A stretch of 50,386 nucleotides of DNA from IMG/VR virus record IMGVR_UViG_3300021964_000107, positions 1 to 50,386 of that record; one strand, 5' to 3'. Numbering within the stretch: the first letter of the stretch is position 1; every line of letters starts with the position of its first letter. The notes below the pieces were generated by a model, which was given only the letters and a program-made list of their open reading frames with translations, did not search any database and was not told where the DNA came from. The stretch is from a virus. The translations under genes and the position numbers were made by a program. This document shows, in pieces, positions 30,353 through 38,000 of this stretch.

Positions 30353-30715
30353 CTAATTCTCTTTTTCATCTGTCACCGCCTTTTCATAATATAATATAAT
30401 TTGTTTTTGTTTCTCTATGTATAGTTTTATCTGTTCCATATTAATTGCAAGAGATTCAAATGATTTTGGGTCTAGTGCATATACTACAAAAGACCCTTGC
30501 ATATCTTTTACTCTTTGTATCACTTCTTCTAAATTTTTCTCTGTTATTACTATAACATCTGCGTTTCGTAATGTCAAGGGTTCTGGTCTAGGTACAACAT
30601 TAATTGTTGGTACATAGACTTCAGCCTTTGTTATAATCTCTTTCTCTGGTTTCCATGAGCAACTACTTACTAGTAGCAGACTCAATAGACTTGAAAAAAC
30701 TATCCACTTTTTCAT
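30353..30715 (-). CDS. o-spanin-like outer membrane lipoprotein (Rz1-type)
   Basis: 120 residues. The lipoprotein signal MKKWIVFSSLLSLLLVSSC is followed by C19 and a Pro-containing stretch (YVPTINVVPRPEPLTL), then a C-terminal helix. The gene overlaps the end of an i-spanin-like gene by 53 bases in another frame, the classic Rz/Rz1 arrangement. The pair would fuse inner and outer membranes in the last step of lysis. Confidence 0.68.
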   Translation of the reverse strand: MKKWIVFSSLLSLLLVSSCSWKPEKEIITKAEVYVPTINVVPRPEPLTLRNADVIVITEKNLEEVIQRVKDMQGSFVVYALDPKSFESLAINMEQIKLYIEKQKQIILYYEKAVTDEKEN

Positions 30716-31040
30716 TTATCCTCGCCTCTGATGCTTTAGGGTCTTGAAGACTGTTCTTTACTAAATCAGTCTGTGCCAATAAGTCTTTAATTACTGTGTT
30801 TGCTTTCTTCGCTTCTTCTAAACTTTTATTTAAATCATTTGTTAACTCTATCTGTTTCTTTATATTATTTTCCATTGCAGTAATTTTTACTTCAAGACTT
30901 TTGTTGCTTGACTCTAATTGTGCATTATTGGTTCGTAATGTTGCAATACGTTGTTGTGTATCATTATAGTAAAAGTATGCACCATAACCGACTCCAGCAA
31001 GGAGGCCGAGGATAATTAATATTACATATATTCTTAACAT
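30663..31040 (-). CDS. i-spanin-like protein (Rz-type)
   Basis: 125 residues. An N-terminal transmembrane helix (MLRIYVILIILGLLAGVGYG) is followed by a periplasmic coiled coil (QRIATLRTNNAQLESSNKSL through LTNDLNKSLEEAKK). This topology and the overlap with the lipoprotein gene point to an inner-membrane spanin. It starts directly after the 55-residue membrane protein. Confidence 0.68.
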   Translation of the reverse strand: MLRIYVILIILGLLAGVGYGAYFYYNDTQQRIATLRTNNAQLESSNKSLEVKITAMENNIKKQIELTNDLNKSLEEAKKANTVIKDLLAQTDLVKNSLQDPKASEARINEKVDSFFKSIESATSK

Positions 31041-31208
31041 TTATTTTTTCCAGATTGTCCATATTCCATATGCAATTGCACCATAAGCTGCTATTTTAGC
31101 AAAAGGCCCTGCGATTAGTACAACTACTCCTACACCAATTAAAACAACCCCATCTAAAGTAGTAAACTTATTTGATTTGTTTAAAATTTGTTTAGAAAAA
31201 TTTATCAT
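31041..31208 (-). CDS. 55-residue membrane protein, holin candidate
   Basis: MINFSKQILNKSNKFTTLDG precedes one or two hydrophobic stretches (VVLIGVGVVVLIAGPF and AYGAIAYGIWTIW), ending KK. The ATG overlaps the upstream stop (TAATG) and the stop abuts the i-spanin ATG. Its size, charge pattern and place in front of spanins make a holin or antiholin possible. No direct proof. Confidence 0.55.
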   Translation of the reverse strand: MINFSKQILNKSNKFTTLDGVVLIGVGVVVLIAGPFAKIAAYGAIAYGIWTIWKK

Positions 31209-31381
31209 TAACTTTTCCTTCTTGTTCTACGTCTTTTAGGTTTTGGTGCTTCTTCATGTGTGTGTTCTATTGAATCAGCACTTACTTCTGGTGTTGCTCC
31301 AACTTTTTGGTAATATTCTTCTACTGATTTAACTTTACCAGCATTCACCCAAGCTTGTGCAGTTTTTTCTCTAGTTTCCAT
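31208..31381 (-). CDS. small basic protein
   Basis: 57 residues from ATG 31381 (AAGGAGAATTAAA before it). METREKTAQAWVNAGKVKSV, an acidic middle, and an Arg/Lys-rich end (KPKRRRTRRKS) that would bind nucleic acid. Function unknown. Confidence 0.6.
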   Translation of the reverse strand: METREKTAQAWVNAGKVKSVEEYYQKVGATPEVSADSIEHTHEEAPKPKRRRTRRKS

Positions 31382-31382
31382 T

Positions 31383-31895
31383 TTAATTCTCCTTGTTAAA
31401 TTGTTCAAAACTCATTTTAGGCCCAGAGGTTTGAAAGTTTTTCTTTCTCATTACTGTCTTTGCAATGAGTTCTAGTTCACCACCTTTTAGATTTAGTACA
31501 AAAGGCATATTGATATCTGTCTTCATGTCATTGATAACTGCTTCTGCATCAGGCCCAAGTTTTGCAATCTTCTTACCATACTTCTTAAATGATTGTTTAA
31601 ATAGTCTAGTAAGTTCTGCTGGTGTGATTTGTTTGACATTTCTTTTATCATTTACTCTGTCTAGGAAATGACGAGTAAATTCTACATCTATACCAAGAGA
31701 TGCAAATATTCTATCTGCATACTTTTCTACTTGGTCTAAATCTGATTTCTTTATTTCTTTTTCTGATTGTGCATTTAAGTCTGCAATAGGTACATACTGA
31801 CCCATACCAGGCCCAGTACTTGCACCACCAGTCGCATAAGTTCCCAACGCATCATAGTTGGCATACTCATCAAGATATGTTAAAAAGGTTTTCAT
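31383..31895 (-). CDS. conserved phage protein with capsid-targeting-like start
   Basis: 170 residues. The N-terminus MKTFLTYLDEY fits the leader MK-T/S-F...(L/I/V)-x-E shared by late genes here. The core (VEFTRHFLDRVNDKRNVKQI, then INDMKTDINMPFVLNLKGGE) is conserved in cyanophages; its function is unknown. If the leader works as in T4 internal proteins, this protein is carried in the head. Confidence 0.65.
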   Translation of the reverse strand: MKTFLTYLDEYANYDALGTYATGGASTGPGMGQYVPIADLNAQSEKEIKKSDLDQVEKYADRIFASLGIDVEFTRHFLDRVNDKRNVKQITPAELTRLFKQSFKKYGKKIAKLGPDAEAVINDMKTDINMPFVLNLKGGELELIAKTVMRKKNFQTSGPKMSFEQFNKEN

Positions 31896-32692
31896 TATGC
31901 GTTATCCACTAGAATAATTGTAAAGTCTGCTGATATTGTTGCATTTGCAGAACCTTGAACTCTCAAGTCAATATCTGTTTTCTCTGTGAATTTTAGGGGA
32001 ACAGGAAAATCAATTGACTGATTAGATTGATTCAATGATAGTGTAGATGTAACTCTAAATGCACCACCGAATGGTCTTTGAAATAGGAACAAGTCCGTTG
32101 ATTGGTTCTTACTTGCTGATGCATTGATGTTTGTCATATATCCAGTTTTACCAGCAGGGATTGTATAGAAACATTGTAGTGTCTGTCCAAATCCAGCACC
32201 AATCTCTGTAACAACTGTTCCACCAATACTTGCTTGAATCTTACCAACATTCGTTGCATCATTCATAAATGCACGATTGACTCTAGTGAATGAAGTTGAA
32301 CCTGTAACTGTACTAGTTCCAGTAAGAGTGAATGACTCTTCTACAAAATCATAGTTTGCATCCAACCCTTGAATAGTCACACCACCAGTATCAGAACCAG
32401 ATGTAGATACTACAGAAAGAGTTCCAGCAGAGTGGGCCCAAGGATATAATGCAGTTCCAGAAGTATCTGCCGCAGTCCATACAGTTGAGAATGTTGATAG
32501 TGCAGTTCCAAAAACTCCACCATATTTGTGAACACCAGAATAACCAGCAAGTCCACCGGCCGCAATAATCACATTAGACGCAGCACCAAAAGTATTGATG
32601 ATGTTACCATCTTGATCAGCAATCATCACCACTTCATGGTTAGTGGTCTGTTGTGGTATGTATGCGTTAGTATACTTACTATATTGTGCCAT
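31895..32692 (-). CDS. virion structural protein (beta-rich)
   Basis: 265 residues, Ser/Thr/Gly rich, low in Lys, with many short strands (SGTLSVVSTSGSDTGGVTIQ, DFVEESFTLTGTSTVTG) and a middle FYTIPAGKTGYMTNIN. This is the composition of head-decoration or tail-associated beta proteins in marine phages. It lies first after the 32694 gene in the late block. The exact place in the virion is unknown. Confidence 0.65.
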   Translation of the reverse strand: MAQYSKYTNAYIPQQTTNHEVVMIADQDGNIINTFGAASNVIIAAGGLAGYSGVHKYGGVFGTALSTFSTVWTAADTSGTALYPWAHSAGTLSVVSTSGSDTGGVTIQGLDANYDFVEESFTLTGTSTVTGSTSFTRVNRAFMNDATNVGKIQASIGGTVVTEIGAGFGQTLQCFYTIPAGKTGYMTNINASASKNQSTDLFLFQRPFGGAFRVTSTLSLNQSNQSIDFPVPLKFTEKTDIDLRVQGSANATISADFTIILVDNA

Positions 32693-32693
32693 G

Positions 32694-33206
32694 TTACTTC
32701 ATTTTTACCGACTTGTAAGCAAAGTCTGCAATCTTCATAAACTGAGCTTTAGTGCCATTAAGCATTCTGTCAAGTTTTTCTCTAGCATCTTTTTTAGAAA
32801 GTGCATCATATACTTTTGTAATTGCACTTGCAGTAAACAAATCAACTTTCATCTGACCATCTGACATTTTTACTGGTTTGTTTTGTTTATTTTTGACAAT
32901 GCTTCTTAAAACTTTTAGATTATCTTCTGCAAGAAGTGACTCACGATTAAAGTCATTAAGTGATTCTTTAACTTTTTCTACGAACTTAGATTTCTTCTGT
33001 TCCATTCTTCTTTTTCTAGATGCTTCTAATTTTGCTTGATGTGCCTTATATTCTTTTGTTCGTGCATCAAGTAATTTTTTCTTTTTCTTTTTCATCATTG
33101 CATCTGGTGGCATTGCAACTGCTCCACTACCAGCGTTATTGGTAGGTGCATCTTCTTCAATTTCTTGACCAGTATATGCATTAATTTCTTTCCATTTAGA
33201 TGTCAT
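32694..33206 (-). CDS. Lys-rich conserved protein
   Basis: 170 residues. Residues 38-75 are very basic (MMKKKKKKLLDARTKEYKAH). A helical C-terminal part includes TASAITKVYDALSKKDAREK. It is probably a virion-associated DNA-interacting or scaffold-like protein, of a type seen in cyanophages. It overlaps the upstream gene by 11 bases. Confidence 0.6.
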   Translation of the reverse strand: MTSKWKEINAYTGQEIEEDAPTNNAGSGAVAMPPDAMMKKKKKKLLDARTKEYKAHQAKLEASRKRRMEQKKSKFVEKVKESLNDFNRESLLAEDNLKVLRSIVKNKQNKPVKMSDGQMKVDLFTASAITKVYDALSKKDAREKLDRMLNGTKAQFMKIADFAYKSVKMK

Positions 33207-33813
33207 CTTTAATATCCTCCAAACTTATATATATTTTTTCTTGGGATTTGATATGAATAACTGGAAAAATCTCAACACCCAAAACTGTATCTACTGGCGC
33301 TTCGTCTTCGTAAGCAATAACTTTATCGCCTTTCTTTGCAGATAACTCTTCTTCTTCTTTATTTAGTATATCGTTAATTAGAACATACTCTCCTTTGGGA
33401 AGTAGTTCTCCAAAACCAATAACTTCCTCTGATATATCATCATCAAACTCTATATTGTTTTCTTTGAGATATTTCATAAATTCTTTTTCAAACATATCTG
33501 GGTCATCTACAGATTCTTTGAATGTATCTTTTAATAGGAATAGTGCAGCTGCATATGTACCAACTTTAGTTCTAAGTCCAGGCACTTTTGAAAATATTTT
33601 TTTGATATTGAATACTAACTTGTGTAAAATTGTATATGCGTTTTTTTGTTCTCCTGTTGCAAGTTCTACTGCTGGTTGAGTGGACTTTGGTTTCTTAATA
33701 CGATTACCTTTTTCATCAATGATACCTAACTTAAACGCATCTGTCTTTTCAAACGGAGTAGTAAGTAACTTTAGAAATCTGTAGGTAACAAATAAATCAA
33801 TCGCCCTGCCCAT
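33196..33813 (-). CDS. conserved T4-like virion-region protein
   Basis: 205 residues, MGRAIDLFVTYRFLKLLTTPF, then AFKLGIIDEKGNRIKKPKST and a hydrophobic helix (YAAALFLLKD). The C-terminal half is beta-rich (FGELLPKGEYVLINDIL). It is well conserved in marine T4-like phages; the role is not known to me. It overlaps the upstream gene by one base. Confidence 0.65.
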   Translation of the reverse strand: MGRAIDLFVTYRFLKLLTTPFEKTDAFKLGIIDEKGNRIKKPKSTQPAVELATGEQKNAYTILHKLVFNIKKIFSKVPGLRTKVGTYAAALFLLKDTFKESVDDPDMFEKEFMKYLKENNIEFDDDISEEVIGFGELLPKGEYVLINDILNKEEEELSAKKGDKVIAYEDEAPVDTVLGVEIFPVIHIKSQEKIYISLEDIKDDI

Positions 33814-34175
33814 TATAGTTCCTTTAATATCTTATCTACATTATCATCTTTAGTAATGTGATTTAATTCATCATCTCTAAGTATATTTAGAAATAATAAA
33901 AATGATTTCAATGCTGACCAATATTCTTCTTGTATTTTATATAACAAAAGTGTTGCACAAGCATCAGCACCAAACACATTATTTAATACAATAATATGAT
34001 TTAAGAGTAACCTTTCTTTTAATACTCCAGTATCATAATATTTTCTTAAAAGACGTTTAATATATTTAAACCTCTTTAAGTCATCTTCAAATTCTTTTTC
34101 ACCCTCACAATGTGGATTTGTATAATTTCTTATAGCAAACATCAACACATTTTCAGGCGTTATTTTTTCATACAT
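33813..34175 (-). CDS. conserved helical phage protein
   Basis: 120 residues, TPENVLMFAIRNYTNPHCEG, then EFEDDLKRFKYIKRLLRKYY and LLNHIIVLNNVFGADACATL. It is all-helical and conserved next to the 33196 gene in T4-like marine phages. Function unknown. Confidence 0.65.
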   Translation of the reverse strand: MYEKITPENVLMFAIRNYTNPHCEGEKEFEDDLKRFKYIKRLLRKYYDTGVLKERLLLNHIIVLNNVFGADACATLLLYKIQEEYWSALKSFLLFLNILRDDELNHITKDDNVDKILKEL

Positions 34176-34627
34176 TATGATATAGTGGCGTAAACTTTAC
34201 ATGAATTATTTCTTACCATTTCATAATTAATATTCAAACTCAAACCACCCTCAATCATATGTGAAATTCCATCATCACTTAAAAATTCGTCAATAGGTGT
34301 ATCTGTGTCTTTACCAAATCTACCACCGAATAATGTTAATGGAATACTAAATGAACCACTTTTTCCTTCCATTGTAGGAATAGGCCCACCTAATGCTAAA
34401 CCAATTTTTCCAAGATTATTTTTTAATCTATTAATAGCGTGTTCTGCAACAATATACTCGTGGTCTGCAATTCCACCAACGATTGCATTTAATCGTCTAA
34501 GAACTGCTGGATTACCAACTTCAGATGGATTTACTTCAAGACTACCAGCAAAGTTGTTTGGATTTTCTCCAACAGGCCCAGTAGGGAATCCACTATCTTC
34601 TTTCACGAAACTTTTGAAACTTTTCAT
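34175..34627 (-). CDS. conserved protein with capsid-targeting-like start
   Basis: 150 residues. The leader MKSFKSFVKED matches the MK(T/S)F...(V/L/I)-x-E pattern. The rest includes HEYIVAEHAINRLKNNLGKI and SGSFSIPLTLFGGRFGK. It is likely a late, possibly packaged protein. It is promoter-distal to a terminator at 34645, so it must have its own start of transcription or depend on read-through. Function unknown. Confidence 0.62.
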   Translation of the reverse strand: MKSFKSFVKEDSGFPTGPVGENPNNFAGSLEVNPSEVGNPAVLRRLNAIVGGIADHEYIVAEHAINRLKNNLGKIGLALGGPIPTMEGKSGSFSIPLTLFGGRFGKDTDTPIDEFLSDDGISHMIEGGLSLNINYEMVRNNSCKVYATIS

Positions 34628-34644
34628 TTTCTTTTCCTTAATCT

Positions 34645-34676
34645 AAAAAGGGGAGAGAGTTAATCCCCTCTCCCCT
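34645..34676 (-). terminator. rho-independent terminator after the fibre-like genes
   Basis: On the minus strand GGGGAGAG, a 10-base loop, CTCTCCCC (34675-34650) and then five T. It lies between the stop of the 34707 gene and the start of the 34627 gene. Confidence 0.78.
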
Positions 34677-34706
34677 ATATTTAGGTAGACTATAGATATT
34701 ACTTAA

Positions 34707-35189
34707 TTAGGAAATATCTATGATGTCAGCGACAATATCTGCACCAACGTCAGCAAAACCAATGATTGCCCATGCAGAACCAGTCCACATTAACATTGCA
34801 CTATCGCCATCATCAACAAAGTTGAGGTCAGCATAGCCCAATCTATTTTGAGGTGTACAGACAGATGCACCTGCATCTGTGTCAGCAATTATCATTTTAA
34901 TTTGACCTTGCACAGTTCCATCAGCAAGTGTTGTTGCACCATTAGTAGCTTCTAGTCCTAATAATGTTACAGCAGTTGTAATTGAAATAGCACCAGAGTT
35001 CTGTACAGCAGTCATATCTTGAAATGAATTTGAAAATCCGATAAAAGACGGCAAGTTATTAATGAAGTTAGTTACTGAAACCTTCTTATTAATTGGTGTT
35101 CCTGTTGGATCATCAATTATATGAAGTAAATCAGCACCAGCTACACCAGTACTTATGTCTGTCAGAGCGGTTACTTTTTTATCAGCCAT
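34707..35189 (-). CDS. fibre-like virion protein, tandem copy 2
   Basis: 160 residues, [40 protein letters not shown]. This N-terminus is typical of phage tail-fibre or head-fibre start domains. The C-terminal half has [20 protein letters not shown]. It is a close paralogue of the next upstream gene, about 80% identical by eye. It is followed by a strong terminator. Confidence 0.7.
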   Translation of the reverse strand: MADKKVTALTDISTGVAGADLLHIIDDPTGTPINKKVSVTNFINNLPSFIGFSNSFQDMTAVQNSGAISITTAVTLLGLEATNGATTLADGTVQGQIKMIIADTDAGASVCTPQNRLGYADLNFVDDGDSAMLMWTGSAWAIIGFADVGADIVADIIDIS

Positions 35190-35221
35190 GAGGCTTCTCC
35201 TTTACAGTTAAATACTAGTTA

Positions 35222-35704
35222 TTAGTTAGCAATATCAATTAAGTCAGCAGGAATATCGGCACCTACGTCTGCGAAACCAATGATTGCCCAAGCAGCACCA
35301 GTCCACATTAACATTGCAGTATCTCCGTCATCAACAAAGTTTAAGTCTGCATATCCAAGACGAGTCTGTGGAGTACATACTGAAGAACCACCATCTGTGT
35401 CGTGAACAATAATCTTGATTTGACCTTGTACAGTTCCGTTTGCAAGAGTTGTTGCTACGTTATTTGATGTAGTTTCTAGTAAAGAAACAGCAGTTGTAAT
35501 AGATACTGCAGCTGTTTGCTCTGAAGTAAAATCTTGAATTGAATTTGAAAATCCAATAAAAGATGGTAGGTTATTAATAAAGTCTGTTACAGATACTTTC
35601 TTATTAATAGGTGTTCCAGTAGGGTCATCTACAACATGAAGTAAGTCTGCACCAGCTATGCCTGTTGACAAATCTGTCAAAGCGGTAATTTTCTTATCGG
35701 CCAT
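35222..35704 (-). CDS. fibre-like virion protein, tandem copy 1
   Basis: 160 residues, MADKKITALTDLSTGIAGAD and [20 protein letters not shown], same architecture and length as the 34707 gene. The differences are concentrated in the middle (residues 58-90). Each copy has its own identical upstream AGGAGAAGCC ribosome site. The tandem pair indicates a recent duplication with divergence, perhaps two fibre or decoration variants. Confidence 0.7.
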   Translation of the reverse strand: MADKKITALTDLSTGIAGADLLHVVDDPTGTPINKKVSVTDFINNLPSFIGFSNSIQDFTSEQTAAVSITTAVSLLETTSNNVATTLANGTVQGQIKIIVHDTDGGSSVCTPQTRLGYADLNFVDDGDTAMLMWTGAAWAIIGFADVGADIPADLIDIAN

Positions 35705-35726
35705 TTGGCTTCTCCTTTAATCTAAA

Positions 35727-35742
35727 CCCTCTTAATTGAGGG
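35727..35742 (-). terminator. weak hairpin between small coiled-coil gene and fibre-like gene
   Basis: CCCTC, loop TTAATT, GAGGG, then TTTAG on the minus strand: a short stem that might reduce read-through. Confidence 0.35.
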
Positions 35743-35755
35743 AATGTTACTGTGG

Positions 35756-35983
35756 TTATTTATCCACATCACTTGAGTCAGAAACCACTTCTGGCTCAAC
35801 ATTATCAATTTCTTGTAAAAAGTTATCACATTGTTGTTTTGCACCCATAAGTGCATTTAACAATGCAACACTTTCTATTTTTTGTTGTTCTAGTTCTGAC
35901 ATCTTTTGTCTGGCTTTTTGTATATCAGAATCTAAAATAGTTATTCTTTTTTTTATCATATTCTTAGTAATAGTCATTTTCAC
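35756..35983 (-). CDS. small coiled-coil protein
   Basis: 75 residues, helical throughout (TKNMIKKRITILDSDIQKAR, QKMSELEQQKIESVALLNAL), with an acidic Ser/Val/Asp tail. Ribosome site GTGAGGTGAAA. A late promoter lies 22 bases upstream. Possibly a chaperone or trimerisation helper for the adjacent fibre-like proteins; this is inferred from position only. Confidence 0.6.
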   Translation of the reverse strand: MKMTITKNMIKKRITILDSDIQKARQKMSELEQQKIESVALLNALMGAKQQCDNFLQEIDNVEPEVVSDSSDVDK

Positions 35984-36004
35984 CTCACTTAATCATTACA
36001 AAGT

Positions 36005-36012
36005 TATTTATA
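36005..36012 (-). promoter_or_regulatory. T4-type late promoter
   Basis: TATAAATA on the minus strand, 22 bases before the small coiled-coil gene and ahead of both fibre-like copies. Confidence 0.72.
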
Positions 36013-36016
36013 AGAG

Positions 36017-36904
36017 TTAGGATACTGTCATTGTTGCATCTGCATCAGCAGTTAGTGTTAAGTCTGCAGCCATTCCAGTACCATTATCAACAGTCATAAA
36101 TGCACCTAAATCTCTACTTGAACTATCTGTTCCATCTAGTGTGATAAATGATTCTGCGTCATCAGTATCATCTAATGCAGTTGTACCACTCTCCATTTTA
36201 ATTTTATCATCAGCAACAAGTTTCTCTATTGTTCCACTATTTAAAGAGATTGCATCATCAGAATTAATACCTAGTGTATTGTTTGTTACATTTGATGTTC
36301 TGGTGTCTGTACTCGCTGGTAGAGAAAATGCCATAATACCCTCTGATAATACAGATACACTTGAATTAAAATCCATTGTTGTTCCAAAAGTTGAATCTAA
36401 TGCACTTGCTTGTTTTAATTGTAATTGTGGTGTGCCAGTTACATGAATTGGTTCGTTGAAGTAAACATATGCAGTTACATCTCCAAGTGTTGATGATGCA
36501 ACACCAGTAAACGTATCTCCGTCTGGAAAAAATGCTGTCTTATCAGTTGTACTACCTAATGTAATATGTGTAGGTGTAGGAACGTCAATAGACTTCTGTA
36601 AATTTCTACTACAAACCAGAACCTCTGGTTGTGCAGCCTTGTTATCGTTTCCAGAGTTTGCATTGCCAGGTGTAAACACCCACCCAGAATTAGTAGCAAT
36701 TACTTTCTCTTTTGCATACGGACTATCTCCGTTTGCTCGTTCTGTTAAATATGATGGTTTAGCTTCAGAAGCACTTGCATCAACAGCAATTAATCTGTCA
36801 CCTTCATCAGTATTAGCAGCTGTTCTGTCTAGTAATACAAATCCATCATTTTCTGATTCACTTGCATCTTCCAAAACTACATTAAAACTTTTTCCAAAAG
36901 GCAT
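36017..36904 (-). CDS. virion structural protein with Ig/Big-like region
   Basis: 295 residues, rich in Asp/Ser/Thr and nearly without Cys. The N-terminal domain starts MPFGKSFNVVLEDASESEND; a middle beta domain contains YVYFNEPIHVTGTPQLQLKQ, which resembles bacterial Ig-like/Big strands. The end is repetitive (TADADATMTVS). It is likely an exposed decoration or fibre protein. It is expressed from its own late promoter, with ribosome site AAGGAGAGAAAG. Confidence 0.66.
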   Translation of the reverse strand: MPFGKSFNVVLEDASESENDGFVLLDRTAANTDEGDRLIAVDASASEAKPSYLTERANGDSPYAKEKVIATNSGWVFTPGNANSGNDNKAAQPEVLVCSRNLQKSIDVPTPTHITLGSTTDKTAFFPDGDTFTGVASSTLGDVTAYVYFNEPIHVTGTPQLQLKQASALDSTFGTTMDFNSSVSVLSEGIMAFSLPASTDTRTSNVTNNTLGINSDDAISLNSGTIEKLVADDKIKMESGTTALDDTDDAESFITLDGTDSSSRDLGAFMTVDNGTGMAADLTLTADADATMTVS

Positions 36905-36926
36905 CTTTCTCTCCTTATTTTCCTAT

Positions 36927-36934
36927 TATTTATA
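36927..36934 (-). promoter_or_regulatory. T4-type late promoter
   Basis: TATAAATA on the minus strand, 22 bases before the 36904 start, directly after the stop of the HAD-type gene. Confidence 0.74.
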
Positions 36935-36935
36935 A

Positions 36936-37451
36936 TTATTTGAAACCTAATCGTTTCAATTCGTTTAAAGTTTTTGGAACAGCAGTATGGTGTATACCAA
37001 TACCACCTTTAGCCTCCCACTCTTTAATATTTTTAATATAGTCATCAATAAGGACATTTGGTTTTCCATCAGTTTGAGCAAATGCTTGTTTCTGTGAACG
37101 CATTACCAAGTGTATATTACCTCTCTTAAAATTAGTATTTTTAGAGAGCCACTTCATTTTTCCAGACTTTGAGTTTGGGTCTTTACCAGAATATGCAGAG
37201 AGTATATGTGCATCATATCTTAAAATACTTTGTACTATCTTCTTTGCACCTGGCATCCACTCTAAGTTCGCCCAAAAATCTTTCGTATTAGTAATCTTTT
37301 CCCACCTTGTTTGTTTGTTTGCAAGAGGAAAAGGCATACCAATAACCTTTTCTGCACCTTTTAGAAAGTCACAGAGAACCATATCCATATCACAATAGAT
37401 TGATGATAAGTCCTCTTTGCTTACTTCTAATAGGTCTTTTAAACTTTTCAT
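36936..37451 (-). CDS. HAD-type 5'-nucleotidase with capsid-targeting-like leader
   Basis: 171 residues. The leader MKSLKDLLEVSKED (possible site L-L-E|V) is followed by SSIYCDMDMVLCDF, with the catalytic D21 and D23 of the HAD fold, then AHILSAYSGKDPNSKSGKMK and PNVLIDDYIKNIKEWEAKGG. This is the 5'(3')-deoxyribonucleotidase-like pattern. It would dephosphorylate nucleotides. The leader suggests head packaging. Confidence 0.78.
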   Translation of the reverse strand: MKSLKDLLEVSKEDLSSIYCDMDMVLCDFLKGAEKVIGMPFPLANKQTRWEKITNTKDFWANLEWMPGAKKIVQSILRYDAHILSAYSGKDPNSKSGKMKWLSKNTNFKRGNIHLVMRSQKQAFAQTDGKPNVLIDDYIKNIKEWEAKGGIGIHHTAVPKTLNELKRLGFK

Positions 37452-37999
37452 TACTTAACATTCTTCTTTCCAATAGAAGTTTCAGTCTTCACTTTTTCTT
37501 TCATATCTGGGTCAACACTAACTTTGGTCATTGGTTTCCCAGTCATAGTCTTATCTTCCTTTTTAGAAGATTTCTTTTCTTCTTTCTTTTCAAATGGATT
37601 ATGTCCTTCTTCTACACCCCACATATTAGCAAGTACTGAACGCATAGAGTTATTCTTCTCTTGCATCATGTTTACTTGTTTATTCCAATCTTCTGTAGTT
37701 TGGCCAGGAGTAACTTTCTTTGTATGGTCTGCATACTCTTTAGTACCCATCTCATATGCCTCATTATTATCTTTCTTCATTGCTTTAGCAACTGCCTTAC
37801 GTCTTTTTGCAAGATACTTATCAGATGCATCCTTATCTCCATCATTGTCTATATCACCATCTTCTTTACCAACTGGATCAAGTTTTTCTTTTACTTTTTT
37901 TTGTTCTTCTATTTGAGATTTTACTCCACTTACAGCATTAAGAATTGCTTCCTCAAGACTGCCTGGCTTTCTCTCAAAATATTTACTGTTATAACTCAT
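37451..37999 (-). CDS. charged late protein with dockerin-like calcium motif
   Basis: 182 residues, Lys/Glu rich. PGSLEEAILNA near residue 12 contains a possible protease site L-E-E|A. GDIDNDGDKDASDKYL near 48-63 looks like an EF-hand/dockerin loop and is followed by a basic helix (AKRRKAVAKAMK). The motif recurs in cyanophage structural proteins. It is probably part of the packaged protein set. It lies between the polyprotein-like gene and the HAD gene. Confidence 0.66.
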   Translation of the reverse strand: MSYNSKYFERKPGSLEEAILNAVSGVKSQIEEQKKVKEKLDPVGKEDGDIDNDGDKDASDKYLAKRRKAVAKAMKKDNNEAYEMGTKEYADHTKKVTPGQTTEDWNKQVNMMQEKNNSMRSVLANMWGVEEGHNPFEKKEEKKSSKKEDKTMTGKPMTKVSVDPDMKEKVKTETSIGKKNVK

Positions 38000-38000
38000 G

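Noticed and set aside
37524-37916. 130-residue plus-strand ORF
   Set aside because: Mirror of the Lys/Glu-rich minus-strand gene, giving a Phe/Ser/Leu composition typical of antisense shadows.
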